The notes under the pieces were generated by a model. The model worked only from the letters and a program-made list of their open reading frames with translations, was not told the origin of the DNA and ran no database searches. From the NCBI RefSeq assembly GCF_000169455.1, contig NZ_AAYC01000011.1, forward strand, positions 108,501 to 172,500: 64,000 bases of DNA. The letters are read 5' to 3'. Source of the DNA: Roseobacter sp. SK209-2-6. Its GTDB lineage: Bacteria; Pseudomonadota; Alphaproteobacteria; Rhodobacterales; Rhodobacteraceae. A program made the translations under genes and the position numbers. The stretch's first letter is position 1. Each line of letters starts with the position of its first letter. This document shows, in pieces, positions 27,705-36,048 of the stretch.

Positions 27705-27733
27705 TTGATTTTACTTTCCAAGTCAAATAAATT
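27705..27733 (+). promoter_or_regulatory. Promoter of the MarR gene with candidate autoregulatory operator
   Basis: TTGATT (27705-27710) and TAAATT (27728-27733), 17 bases apart, fit a sigma-70 promoter reading toward the MarR gene at 27759. The spacer carries TTTCCAAGTCAAATAAA (27715-27731), related to the inverted repeat before the flotillin gene; TTGATTT/AAGTCAA also form an imperfect dyad. Confidence 0.5.
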
Positions 27734-27758
27734 TAGACCGTCAATCACAGGTGCCCCG

Positions 27759-28184
27759 ATGCAAATGAGCCCAAGTTCAATTCAGGACTATCTCACTTAT
27801 GCCATAGCTGCAGCGCATCGAAAGATGTCTGCTTCCCTGAATGCGCGCCTGAAGCAACACGGAATTCAGATCGAAGCATGGCGCATTCTTGAGACATTGG
27901 AAGCGGGTCAACGCCTAACCATGGGGCAACTTGCTGAGGTCGTATTGATGAACCCACCAACCCTGACCAAACTAGTGGATCGAATGGTTTCGGACGGATT
28001 GGTTCACCGGCAAGTGGCGCAGGCTGACCACCGCCAGGTCAATGTTCTTCCCACCGCTCTGGGGAAAAAGCGAATGCTACAGATCCGGCAGGAGGTGCAA
28101 GCACAAGATGCAGAATATCAGTCTTTGCTTGGACAGGAAGAGGCTGACAAACTCATCGCGCTGTTGCGCGGAGTGGTTCAGTAG
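27759..28184 (+). CDS. MarR-family transcriptional regulator
   Basis: 141 residues from ATG 27759 (a second ATG lies two codons later). The winged helix covers about residues 30-105: LTMGQLAEVVLMNPPTLTKL is the recognition helix region, DRMVSDGLVHRQ the following helix, and DHRQVNVLPTALGKK the wing. MarR proteins usually repress neighbouring catabolic genes until a small, often aromatic or acyl-CoA ligand binds. It is divergent from the AmiC-like gene and the flotillin-transporter-amidase operon, whose leader carries a sequence related to the one in this gene's own promoter. Confidence 0.88.
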   Translation: MQMSPSSIQDYLTYAIAAAHRKMSASLNARLKQHGIQIEAWRILETLEAGQRLTMGQLAEVVLMNPPTLTKLVDRMVSDGLVHRQVAQADHRQVNVLPTALGKKRMLQIRQEVQAQDAEYQSLLGQEEADKLIALLRGVVQ

Positions 28185-28512
28185 CGCGCATATTCCTGAT
28201 CTGACCCGCGTTTGCGGTACATCGCTGGTTGGAAACGTGCCAACCTATTGTGACGAAAAACTGGCGGCTTCAAACTGACGTCCTTCCAGCGTTAGCCGAA
28301 TTAATTCATCTTGTTCAGCTTGCAGTAAGGATAAGTAACGCGGCGGTTGGTTTTTGGGCAATTGAACCACGGCGTCCAAGCAAGGGGTGTACCGTTGAAG
28401 CCCCAGAAAGTCGCAAAACTGGGAGAGTTCCCGTCGTGGCCTGAAGATGACATCTTCATATCACAGGACCAGTCAACGTTCTGGAGCAAGCGCTCTGAAT
28501 TGGAGCAGGCTG

Positions 28513-29082
28513 CTATGCATCAAGGCTGACCAACAGGATGCGACATCTTTTATAGAGGGCGTGGTGTTCAAAGGCAGCCAGTTCTGCAGCCCAGCTCTCA
28601 AGCCTCTCTCTAAGATCGAAAAAGGCCAGTTCCTGTCGGCGCGCTTGTGCCATATTCTCATAAAGACTTGAGGATTGCGGCAATATCACCGCCACACGCT
28701 CAGCCTTGAAAGGGGATTTGGCAAGGCCTTTGCAAGCATCAACCCTGCTCCAATCCATCCGCTGCATCAGCGGGTCATGGCATAAAATCACCTCGCCGCC
28801 CAAGGCGCGAAACGCTGCCAGTTTCTGAGTGCTCTCGCGAGCGGCCCGCGTATTCTCCGGAACGAGGCATACAAGTGGCGTGCGGCGCTCTGGTTTCTCC
28901 AACGCACCCAAGTGCTATTGCACATCACAGGCATAGAGCAAACCGGGATCAAAAGCAGGGAAGGACAAGCCAAAATGCCCCTCTGCATGTCCAGGCAATG
29001 GCCCGGCAAGCAATTGTTCGTCGCCAAAGAGATCATGTCCAATTCCAAGGCAAAGCGGCTCTCCAGATGCTCTGGCAACAGT
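28513..29082 (-). pseudogene. Broken minus-strand gene of unknown family
   Basis: One reading frame runs leftward from 29082 with a single in-frame TAG at 28915-28917 and ends at 28513, about 187 codons. The part after the stop keeps a protein-like composition (LYENMAQARRQELAFFDLRE, then FEHHALYKRCRILLVSL), and the part before the stop continues it (HDLFGDEQLLAGPLPGHAEG). The 5' end is blocked by a TGA at 29083-29085. I do not recognise the family. A small gene starting after the TAG (ATG 28911, 132 residues) cannot be excluded. Confidence 0.4.
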
Positions 29083-29544
29083 TCAGCAAAAGCCCCATGA
29101 CGGAGATTGCCAAGCCTTCCACGCGCCAGAACCCTTTCTATCGACTGTTCCCGATTTAGCTTGGGCGTAGCAGATTTGCTTAAAGCCGTAGGGCAAACCT
29201 GCGAGCACCTTTGGTGACTGCCTTACTATAATCAGTGTCAATCAGTATTGGCCCACAATCTGGATGCACCCCCTCCAGCCCTCGTGCAAGCACCAGCATT
29301 GGTCGTAGCGGCATCCTATGCCAGCGGCCGTGTTTCCGCTTCAGCTTCCGTTTTGGTGAAATCTCTTCCGCCTGAGATTGGGGCACTCTAACCAAAACTC
29401 TCTGCGATCATGAGCGAAGACAGCTAGCAAGGCCAAAGCCATCATAATTCCTAGGGTGAGTGATGCCGAGCATTTGGCGGCCCGGCCGAGTTTTGTGCCC
29501 TGCTGCAACGGTTGCCCAATGACCAGGCCCTTCCGGCTTGCTAT

Positions 29545-29559
29545 TTTCCTTTCGGGAAA
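29545..29559. promoter_or_regulatory. TTTCC-N5-GGAAA dyad before the XRE-cupin gene
   Basis: TTTCCTTTCGGGAAA is a perfect 5+5 dyad. It is nearly the same as TTTCCTGTGGGGAAA before the amt gene (34599-34613); both are followed by CT. It lies about 100 bases before the regulator start, consistent with autoregulation. Confidence 0.45.
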
Positions 29560-29658
29560 CTTTCATGATATGAATAGTGTCGGAGCGACGGTGGCATTTT
29601 TCCTTTTGCAGAAATGCCCTATGACGTCGCTAAGAGGCGCAGATCAAAGAGGCTCGGT

Positions 29659-30309
29659 TTGGACAAGAAAACCAATGAAAAGACACCCAAGCTGACGCAG
29701 AATCCGCATAGCCTGCGCAGCAGTGACCGTGAGAAGGTGCTGGAGGTGGCCATCGGCCGCGAAGTCCGGGCCTTTCGGCGGCAAAAGGAGATCACCGTTG
29801 CCGAGCTGGCGCAGATCACCGGTCTGTCGATCGGTATGCTGTCGAAGATCGAGAACGGCAATACCTCGCCCTCGCTGACCACGCTGCAGATCTTGGCCAA
29901 TGCGCTGTCTGTTCCTCTGACCAGCTTTTTCCGTCGCTTTGAGGAACGCCGCGAGGCGGTGCATACCAAATCCGGCGAAGGGGTGGAGCTGGAGCGCGAG
30001 GGCACCCGCGCCAATCACCAGTACAACCTCCTGGGTCATATCGGCGCCAATGGTTCCGGTGTGATTGTCGAGCCCTATCTGATCACGCTCAGTGAGGAGT
30101 CGGATGTCTTTCCGACCTTCCAACATGGCGGCATCGAAACGATCTATATGCTGGAGGGGCAGGTGGAGTACCGCCACGGCGATGAGACCTATTTGCTGGA
30201 GGCGGGCGATACCCTGTTCTTTGACGCCGACGCGCCGCATGGGCCGGAGAAGCTGGTAGAGTTGCCCGCGCGCTATCTTTCGATCATCAGCTATCCGCAG
30301 AACACCTGA
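29659..30309 (+). CDS. XRE-family regulator with C-terminal cupin domain
   Basis: 216 residues from TTG 29659, which follows AAAGAGG at a good distance; an ATG at 29614 would add 15 basic residues but has no ribosome-binding site. The Cro/XRE helix-turn-helix lies at about residues 30-90 (VAELAQITGLSIGMLSKIEN). The cupin domain at about 135-210 (HGGIETIYMLEGQVEYRHGD, ending with DADAPHGPE) likely binds a small ligand or metal. This architecture is typical of regulators of amine and sugar catabolism such as PuuR. It stands at the edge of the methylamine island, convergent with dmmC. Confidence 0.88.
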   Translation: MDKKTNEKTPKLTQNPHSLRSSDREKVLEVAIGREVRAFRRQKEITVAELAQITGLSIGMLSKIENGNTSPSLTTLQILANALSVPLTSFFRRFEERREAVHTKSGEGVELEREGTRANHQYNLLGHIGANGSGVIVEPYLITLSEESDVFPTFQHGGIETIYMLEGQVEYRHGDETYLLEAGDTLFFDADAPHGPEKLVELPARYLSIISYPQNT

Positions 30310-30364
30310 TCTCTTCAAGCGTGTTTGGGTCAGCAGTGGAGCGGATCTGACGACGCCAGACCCT

Positions 30365-30426
30365 GGGAGGCGCGAAGCGCCCTCCCGTGGGGAGGGTCGG
30401 GCGCTGCCCGGCTGTTTAGCCGGGCA
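30365..30426. terminator. Two hairpins between convergent XRE-cupin and dmmC genes
   Basis: Two GC-rich hairpins: GGGAGGCGC (30365-30373) with GCG-C-CCTCCC (30377-30386), and TGCCCGGCT (30405-30413) with AGCCGGGCA (30418-30426), the latter perfect with a four-base loop. They lie between two convergent genes and probably terminate both, although the T runs are poor. Confidence 0.5.
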
Positions 30427-30450
30427 TATCTTTGCTGACTAGGAGCAGGT

Positions 30451-31518
30451 TCACCTCTGCAGCGGCGGTTCCGTTTCCCGGTCCGGCCAGATCCCGGGCG
30501 AGGTCGGCAGCCCATCGTCAAACCTGCTGAGGTAATCCAGCATCAGGGGACGGTTGTCGATAAAGCCTTTGTAGGTGGCCAGTTCCTCCGGCAGGTCGCG
30601 GATCACGCGATGCAACCGGCGGCCCCATTTGGGCACCGTCATCAGATCCTCAAAGGCGCAGAGATAGCAGCGGATCGGGAAGGCCAGCGCATTGGAGCGC
30701 GGCAGCCTGAAGAAAGTCTGCAGCTCAACCCGCAAATGCTGTTTCTGGCCGATATTCTCTGACGTCAGCTCCGTCTTCTGAATGCCCCATTTGTGATAGT
30801 TCTCCGGGCTGGTATCCAGGAGCGGGTTCACCGTCATGGTCCAGTTGAGCCGCCGGGCCGGCGCCCCCTGCTGGATGTTCAACAGGAACTTCAGCGCGCG
30901 GACAAAAATACCCATCTCGTGGGCCTTTGGCACCGGGGCATGCCACTCGAAAAAGTTCATGCCGATGTCGAAATCAAGGCTCCAGTCGGCCTGGGTGGTG
31001 ACCATTCCGGCATCCATCCACAGCATGTCGTCGCGCTGGTCGAGGACGGCAAAATCCCCCTGTGCCTGACGGGTGATGTATTCCATCGGGCCATAGGGCA
31101 GGGTGGTTTCATCGAGGAAGGTGAAAGTGTCGTCGATCCCCAGGGGCTTGTTCACCCAACGCCAGCGGTTGCCGTCGCGGTGCAGCTCAAACAGATCCGG
31201 GTAATCCTCGGATTTGCTGACCATGATCAGCTCCAAGAGGTCCCAGCCCGCCAGAGTCATATGCGGCAGCGACTGGCAGCGCAGCGGATCCTGATCCAGC
31301 ACCAGCGCCCGGTCCTTCATCTCTGAGACGTAATGCTCATCGACGTCAAAGCGCTTTTCATAGACCGAGCCCTTGGGCCCGCCCCGGTGCTGCTCCATGT
31401 TGACCGAATACATGTAGCTGTCTTCGTGAAACGGGAAGGGAAAGCGTTGAATGGCCCAGTCCGAATTGCGGAAGGTGTAATCGTCCCGGAAGCTTTCGGT
31501 GTTGAATTGAATAGTCAT
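30451..31518 (-). CDS. dmmC: Dimethylamine monooxygenase heme subunit (DUF3445, HODM-type)
   Basis: 355 residues of the DUF3445 / heme-dependent oxidative N-demethylase family, which binds heme in a PAS-like fold and oxidises dimethylamine to methylamine and formaldehyde with oxygen. Recognisable stretches are FPFPFHEDSYMYSVNMEQ near the N-terminus and FFRLPRSNALAFPIRCYLC near the C-terminus. It is last in the leftward order dmmD-dmmA-dmmB-dmmC, 15 bases after dmmB. The lettering follows the reported Ruegeria pomeroyi dmmDABC order and is my assignment by position. Confidence 0.85.
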   Translation of the reverse strand: MTIQFNTESFRDDYTFRNSDWAIQRFPFPFHEDSYMYSVNMEQHRGGPKGSVYEKRFDVDEHYVSEMKDRALVLDQDPLRCQSLPHMTLAGWDLLELIMVSKSEDYPDLFELHRDGNRWRWVNKPLGIDDTFTFLDETTLPYGPMEYITRQAQGDFAVLDQRDDMLWMDAGMVTTQADWSLDFDIGMNFFEWHAPVPKAHEMGIFVRALKFLLNIQQGAPARRLNWTMTVNPLLDTSPENYHKWGIQKTELTSENIGQKQHLRVELQTFFRLPRSNALAFPIRCYLCAFEDLMTVPKWGRRLHRVIRDLPEELATYKGFIDNRPLMLDYLSRFDDGLPTSPGIWPDRETEPPLQR

Positions 31519-31533
31519 CTTAGGTGCCTCCTG

Positions 31534-32496
31534 TCAGCGGTCCAGCACGAGGGTCTTGCCCTCGAACCGGGAAACGCAGGGCATGATTTTTCCGCCGCTG
31601 GCGTGTTCGGCCTCGTCCAGCCAGTGATCGCGGTGAATGAAGTTCCCCTGGTAGTCGATCACCCGGGTCTCGCATTGGCCGCAGGCGCCGCCGCGGCAAA
31701 GGTAGGGTGCATCGACGCCTTCGCGCTCCATCGCTTCCAGCAGGCTTTCGTGCTCGCCGACCTCGATCACCTTGTTGGAGATCGCCAGTTTCACCTGGAA
31801 AGGCTTGCCAGGCTTTGGTGCCAGGAACTCCTCGTAATGGATGTTGTCCGCAGGCCAGCCCTCCGCCTCGGCGGTGGATTTCACCCAGTCGATCATGCCT
31901 TTGGGACCGCAGACATAAACATGGGTGCCCAGCGGCTGGCCCTCCAGCAGATGGTGCAGCGCGATTTTCTGATCCTGATCGTCGTAGTAGATATGGGTCT
32001 CATTCGGATGGCTGTGGGTCAGCTCATCCGCATAAGAGCCCAGGGCTTCGCTGCGGCAGGAGTAATGCAGCTCCCAGTGGCCGTTGAACCGTTCCAGCTG
32101 GTGGATCTGCGCCAGGAAAGGCGTGATGCCGATGCCGCCGGCAATAAACAGATGCTTGCGCGCCCGCAGATCCAGGGAAAACAGGTTCACCGGATAGCTG
32201 ATCACCATCTCGTCGCCGGTTTTAACCTGGTTATGCATGAACAGCGAGCCGCCCCGCCCCGCGTCATCGCGCCGGACCGAGATGGTATAGGCGCTTTGAT
32301 CATAAGGGTCCGACATCAGGGAGTAGGGGTTGAGCCGGGTGATGCCGCCGTCCTGCATTTCCACCACCGTATGGGCGCCGCCGGAGAAGGTCGGCAGGAG
32401 GCTGCCGTCCAGGGCTTCGAAACGGAAGCGGGTGACCAGCTCGTTCAAAGGGGTGATCTCGGTGACCTTGACCCGGATTTTCTCTGCGCCGCTCAT
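31534..32496 (-). CDS. dmmB: Dimethylamine monooxygenase reductase, flavin plus 2Fe-2S ferredoxin
   Basis: 320 residues from ATG 32496, four bases into the dmmA end; the frame continues upstream but only antisense to dmmA-like coding. It is a phthalate-dioxygenase-reductase type protein: an FMN/NAD part (about 1-225; LNPYSLMSDP flavin motif, FIAGGIGITPFLAQ NAD motif) and a C-terminal plant-type ferredoxin with cysteines in CRGGACGQC and a later MPCVS. It passes electrons from NAD(P)H to the heme subunit. Confidence 0.88.
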   Translation of the reverse strand: MSGAEKIRVKVTEITPLNELVTRFRFEALDGSLLPTFSGGAHTVVEMQDGGITRLNPYSLMSDPYDQSAYTISVRRDDAGRGGSLFMHNQVKTGDEMVISYPVNLFSLDLRARKHLFIAGGIGITPFLAQIHQLERFNGHWELHYSCRSEALGSYADELTHSHPNETHIYYDDQDQKIALHHLLEGQPLGTHVYVCGPKGMIDWVKSTAEAEGWPADNIHYEEFLAPKPGKPFQVKLAISNKVIEVGEHESLLEAMEREGVDAPYLCRGGACGQCETRVIDYQGNFIHRDHWLDEAEHASGGKIMPCVSRFEGKTLVLDR

Positions 32497-33089
32497 TCGT
32501 AGATCCCCTTGGGTTCTGGAATATTTCCGTGATCCTCGGCATCGACCCGCACGCCCTGATAGGCGGCAAGGCGGCGCGAATAGTGATCCCGCACAAAGAG
32601 ATGCAGCCCGCAGTGGGAACACTGATAGGGGTCGGTTTCGACATCCTCGGTGATCCCCTTGCAATGAACGCATTGCATCCGGCGGGCGGTGGAGCCGCGG
32701 TGCTCGGTCTGGATGGCGCTATGGGGAATGCCGGCGCTCATCATTTCCTGTATTGCTTGGCCCATCAGCCCCTCGGTGCCGGCCAGATAGACCTGCAGCC
32801 CCATATGCCCGTCCGTGAGCACCCGGCGGATGCGGGGCAGGGAGGCCTCGTAGGATGGCCCCTCATAAAGCTGCGCCGGATTGAGCGCGCTGAGGCGCCC
32901 GGCGTAGTCCTTGCCCTTGGGAATATGGATGATGTGGCTGTTTGCCATCAGCTCGGGCGTGGCAATATCCAGGATCGCCTCGGCGCCTTCGGCATCGGCA
33001 ATCATCAGATGCGCTTTGCCCTGCCGTGCCTCCAGGCTGCCCCAGACGGGGCGGCTTTTGATCGAAGGTGGAAAATCGAATTTTGACAT
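32493..33089 (-). CDS. dmmA: Dimethylamine monooxygenase subunit DmmA-type, zinc ribbon protein
   Basis: 198 residues. The C-terminal third has two CxxC pairs (CVHC and CSHC, 17 residues apart), a rubredoxin/zinc-ribbon-like metal site, followed by HLFVRDHYSRRLAAYQG, a stretch kept in DmmA-like proteins. The N-terminal two thirds have a reductase-like fold signature (VYLAGTEGLMGQAIQEMM). It overlaps dmmB by four bases (ATGA). In the Ruegeria system dmmA, dmmB and dmmC together are needed for activity. Confidence 0.85.
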   Translation of the reverse strand: MSKFDFPPSIKSRPVWGSLEARQGKAHLMIADAEGAEAILDIATPELMANSHIIHIPKGKDYAGRLSALNPAQLYEGPSYEASLPRIRRVLTDGHMGLQVYLAGTEGLMGQAIQEMMSAGIPHSAIQTEHRGSTARRMQCVHCKGITEDVETDPYQCSHCGLHLFVRDHYSRRLAAYQGVRVDAEDHGNIPEPKGIYE

Positions 33090-33157
33090 TATGTCCTCAT
33101 GTGAGTCCTGGCGCCCGTCGGGAAGGCGGGAGGGGCCGCCTTCCCGGGGCAGCTGGG

Positions 33158-34303
33158 TCAGCCCTTTGCGGTGCGGATCGATTTGTCCTGATCGTAGAAG
33201 GGCATCTCAGCGGCGCGGGCCGCAATCAGGCTGCCGTCGCCATTGCGCACGGTAAGTTCGGTTCCGGGCTTGGCGCAATCCACCGGCATCCGGGCGATGC
33301 CGACATTGTGGTTGTTGACCTCTGAGTGCATGCCAAAGGTGACAACGCCGACCTTCTCGCCGTTCTGCAGCAGATCCGCGCCCTCATCCGCCGGAGCCGT
33401 ACCCTCCAGGATGACGCCGTAGATCTTGAAGCGTTCCTTGCCTTGGGCGGCATAGTGGTTCTCGGCGCCGATAAAGCCGGTCTTGCCGGGGGAGACGGTG
33501 AATTCCAGCCCCAGCTCCCAGAGGGTGTCGCCGCAGGGTTCGCCCTCAAAGGGGTAGGTCTCTGAATTGTCGCCGGGATAGAACAGCAGGTAGCTTTCGG
33601 TGCGCAACAGATCAAGGGTGGAGAATTGCACCGGCCGGATGCCCATGTCCTTGCCGCCTTCGAGGATGCTGTCCCAAAGATGCACCGCATCCTTGGCCTG
33701 GCAAAAGATCTCATAGCCGCGCTCGCCGGTGTAACCGGTGCGCGAGATCATCACTGGGCAACCAAAGAGCTTGGTCTGGATAATGCCGAAGTAGGCCAGG
33801 TCGCGGATGCCGGGTACATGCCCGGCCAGGAAATCCACCGCAACGGGGCCCTGCAGCGACATATCATGCAGGTCGTCGTCAAAGATCACCGCGCAGTTTT
33901 TCGAAGCCGCAACGCTTGCGAGCTGCTCCATGCCGGTGCCGGTGCCATGCACCACCATCCAGGAGTTCACCGACAGGCGGTAGATGATGCAGTCATCCAC
34001 GAATTTGCCCTGATCATTCAGGATCGAGGCATAGGTGGAGCGGCCGGGCATGATCTTTTCGACATTGCGGGTGGTGACCCGGTCGATGACCTGGGCGGCG
34101 TGCTCGCCCATCACATGCACCTTTTTCAGGCCAGAGACATCCATCAGCCCCGCCTTGGTGCGGATGGCCTCATAATCGGCCTTAGCCCGCTCCGGGCTGT
34201 GGTCATAGAACCAGGCGGTTCCCATGCCATTCCAGTCTTCCAGCTCTCCGCCAATCTCCGCATGGCGCTGCGCCAAGGCAGACCTTCTCCACATGATGGC
34301 CAT
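33158..34303 (-). CDS. dmmD: GcvT-like tetrahydrofolate-dependent protein of the dmm operon
   Basis: 381 residues from ATG 34303, seven bases after AGGGAG; a TTG two codons up (34309) is the other choice. It is a GcvT/YgfZ-type aminomethyltransferase: the N-terminal half has RTKAGLMDVSGLKKVHVMGE and GKFVDDCIIYRL, then SRTGYTGERGYEIFC. Such proteins move a one-carbon unit from a methylated amine product to tetrahydrofolate, so it may catch the formaldehyde from dimethylamine oxidation. In R. pomeroyi dmmD was needed for growth on methylated amines though not for enzyme activity. It is first in the operon and divergent from amt. Confidence 0.8.
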   Translation of the reverse strand: MAIMWRRSALAQRHAEIGGELEDWNGMGTAWFYDHSPERAKADYEAIRTKAGLMDVSGLKKVHVMGEHAAQVIDRVTTRNVEKIMPGRSTYASILNDQGKFVDDCIIYRLSVNSWMVVHGTGTGMEQLASVAASKNCAVIFDDDLHDMSLQGPVAVDFLAGHVPGIRDLAYFGIIQTKLFGCPVMISRTGYTGERGYEIFCQAKDAVHLWDSILEGGKDMGIRPVQFSTLDLLRTESYLLFYPGDNSETYPFEGEPCGDTLWELGLEFTVSPGKTGFIGAENHYAAQGKERFKIYGVILEGTAPADEGADLLQNGEKVGVVTFGMHSEVNNHNVGIARMPVDCAKPGTELTVRNGDGSLIAARAAEMPFYDQDKSIRTAKG

Positions 34304-34391
34304 CTGCAATCTCCCTAAGATCTCTTGTCATGTTCGCTGGAGATATTCAGGCCGAGATTGGAGTCAAAATCAATACTTCAGTGCAGATTTT

Positions 34392-34406
34392 TTTCCTAAC
34401 AGGAAT
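34392..34406. promoter_or_regulatory. TTTCC-N5-GGAA dyad before dmmD
   Basis: TTTCCTAACAGGAAT, 89 bases before the dmmD start. It shares CTAACAGGAA with the site before mgsA and the dyad form with the sites before amt and the XRE-cupin gene. Confidence 0.45.
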
Positions 34407-34416
34407 ATTTAGCGGC

Positions 34417-34441
34417 TTAGCCCACAAAATATTTGGGCTAA
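34417..34441. promoter_or_regulatory. Perfect 8-bp inverted repeat in the dmm/amt region
   Basis: TTAGCCCA (34417-34424) and TGGGCTAA (34434-34441) separated by nine AT-rich bases. The 25-base span and symmetry fit an operator for a dimeric regulator. No second copy was noticed elsewhere in the window. Confidence 0.4.
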
Positions 34442-34598
34442 CTCGAGTCCTTTGGTGCAGCGCAGAATACCCGATCCCCCCTATTTCACAGGGGTTTTAG
34501 CTGAAATGCGACATCCCGGCGCGGCATTGCGGCAAGACGAATGGCATCACAAAACAGTTGACAGCCTCGGCTTCGCTGTATCCCCTAAGGATAATCTA

Positions 34599-34613
34599 TT
34601 TCCTGTGGGGAAA
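34599..34613. promoter_or_regulatory. TTTCC-N5-GGAAA dyad before amt
   Basis: TTTCCTGTGGGGAAA, about 50 bases before the GTG start of amt, so close to the likely promoter. It differs from the XRE-cupin site at only two spacer bases. A further dyad, TATCC/GGATA, lies directly before it at 34579-34593. Confidence 0.45.
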
Positions 34614-34662
34614 CTAAAAGCGACGCATTCCAACAACCAAAAGCGAACAGGGAGAGGAAACC

Positions 34663-36036
34663 GTGGACGGAAATCTCAACGCGCTGACGACAGTCTTTAC
34701 CGAGTTTTATTACTGGGTGACCGTCGTCTTTATGTTCTTAATTCATGTCGGCTTCTGCATGTATGAGGTGGGGGCCAGCCGCCACCGCAACCATATGCAT
34801 ACGCTGATGAAAAACGTTATGGTCATCCCCTTGGTGACCGTCACCTTCTTCTTCTTCGGATGGTGGATCTACTGGGCTTTCCCGGATTTCCCCTTCTTCG
34901 GCGGCCTCAACCATGAGGCGGGCAATGCGAATCTGCCCTGGTCCGAGACCATGGGCACCAACCTGAGCGACCGAATCACCGGGGTGTTCTGGGCGGCCTT
35001 CCTCTTGTTCTCCTGGACCGCGGCTTCCATCGTCTCCGGCGCGGTGATCGAGCGGATCCGCTCTTCAGCGCTCTGGGTGCATGCTGTTCTTATCGGTTCT
35101 GTCTGGTGGATCATCGACGCTGCCTGGGGTTGGCACTATGCCGGCTGGATGGTGAAATACCTTGGCTATCACGATGCCTATGCCTCTGGTGTGATTCACG
35201 CCATTGCCGGCGGCTATGCCCTGGGTGTGATCATGGTGCTGGGGCCACGTATCGGCAAATTCGCCAAGGACGGCACGCCGCGCGATATCCCGCCGCATAA
35301 TCCTTGGATGCTGACCATCGGGATCTTTCTGATCTACACCGGCTTCTGGGGCTTCTATGCGGCCTGCAACGTACCCGCGATTTCGCCTGAGGCGATTGGT
35401 GGCCAGATTACCGGCACTACCTGGACCGCAACCAATATCTATCTAGCGCCCACGTCACTGTCGGCAATCACCTTCAACTTCCTGATGTCCCTCTCTGGCG
35501 GGCTGATGGCGGCCTATGTGGTCTCTCGTGGAGATGCCTTCTGGACTTTCTCCGGCGGCTTGGCCGGGGTCATCACTGCTTCGGCGGGCAATGACCTCTA
35601 TCACCCGATCCAGGCAATGCTGGTGGCAGCCGTTGGCGTGGTCATCGTCTACAACCTGCACTACTGGGTTGAGCGCCGTTTCAAACTGGACGATGCGGTC
35701 GGTGCGGTTGCCGTGCATGGCTATGCCGGCGTTGTCGGGCTGGTGATCTCCGGCTTCATGCTCTGGGGCGTGCCTGCCTCGCCATTCGAGGGCTATGCAT
35801 CGATCAATCCCGTTGGCCAGACCGTCGGCGCCTTGATCATGTTCTTCGGGCTTGGCTTTATCCCCGCTTGGTGCGTTGCCAAGATGCAGGCCGCTGCCGG
35901 TGTCCTGCGGATCCCGGAGGAAGTCGAACTCCAGGGCCTCGATTACGCTGAGCACCATGCCTACGAGGATGCCAAGGCAGAGATCATCGAAGCCGACAAG
36001 GCCCATCTGGCCGCAGCCGCAACCCCTGCAGAATAA
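34663..36036 (+). CDS. amt: Ammonium/methylammonium transporter, Amt family
   Basis: 457 residues from GTG 34663 after GGGAGAGG. It is an Amt/Rh-type channel with about eleven helices; recognisable parts are HVGFCMYEVGASRHRNHMHT near the N-terminus, the SWTAASIVSGAVIERI region (pore entrance) and GAVAVHGYAGVVG with the pore histidine. It moves ammonium or methylammonium through the inner membrane. Standing between dmmDABC and mgsABC-gmaS, with no GlnK gene beside it, it probably serves methylammonium retrieval or uptake rather than general nitrogen supply (inference). Confidence 0.9.
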   Translation: MDGNLNALTTVFTEFYYWVTVVFMFLIHVGFCMYEVGASRHRNHMHTLMKNVMVIPLVTVTFFFFGWWIYWAFPDFPFFGGLNHEAGNANLPWSETMGTNLSDRITGVFWAAFLLFSWTAASIVSGAVIERIRSSALWVHAVLIGSVWWIIDAAWGWHYAGWMVKYLGYHDAYASGVIHAIAGGYALGVIMVLGPRIGKFAKDGTPRDIPPHNPWMLTIGIFLIYTGFWGFYAACNVPAISPEAIGGQITGTTWTATNIYLAPTSLSAITFNFLMSLSGGLMAAYVVSRGDAFWTFSGGLAGVITASAGNDLYHPIQAMLVAAVGVVIVYNLHYWVERRFKLDDAVGAVAVHGYAGVVGLVISGFMLWGVPASPFEGYASINPVGQTVGALIMFFGLGFIPAWCVAKMQAAAGVLRIPEEVELQGLDYAEHHAYEDAKAEIIEADKAHLAAAATPAE

Positions 36037-36048
36037 GGAGAGAGCGTT

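Larger units (their letters stand above)
28185..29613. other. Decayed gene-poor region
   Basis: About 1.4 kb without an intact recognisable gene. Short frames exist on both strands but none has family marks with a sound start. A broken minus-strand frame at 28513-29082 is listed separately. Another minus-strand frame of 71 codons (29180-29395, basic N-terminus) is not recognised and probably also debris. The right end holds the XRE-cupin promoter. Confidence 0.6.
34304..34662. other. Divergent control region between dmmDABC and amt
   Basis: 359 bases, AT-rich compared with its surroundings, no gene. It holds several dyads: TTTCC-TAACA-GGAAT (34392-34406), TTAGCCCA/TGGGCTAA (34417-34441), TATCC/GGATA (34579-34593) and TTTCC-TGTGG-GGAAA (34599-34613). 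The promoters of both operons must lie here; I could not fix clear -35/-10 pairs. Confidence 0.7.

Noticed and set aside
28347..28529. Small plus-strand frame with protein-like composition (about 60 codons)
   Set aside because: No ribosome-binding site, no family recognised and it sits in decayed sequence with open frames on both strands.
30451..31518. Assignment of the XRE-cupin, dmm and mgs region to glutamate synthase/nitrogen assimilation only
   Set aside because: Separate three-gene mgs subunits, GmaS-type synthetase and DUF3445 heme protein together define methylamine metabolism rather than plain GOGAT and glutamine synthetase.
31333..32502. Plus-strand open frame of 389 codons
   Set aside because: Antisense to dmmC and dmmB, which carry clear family motifs.
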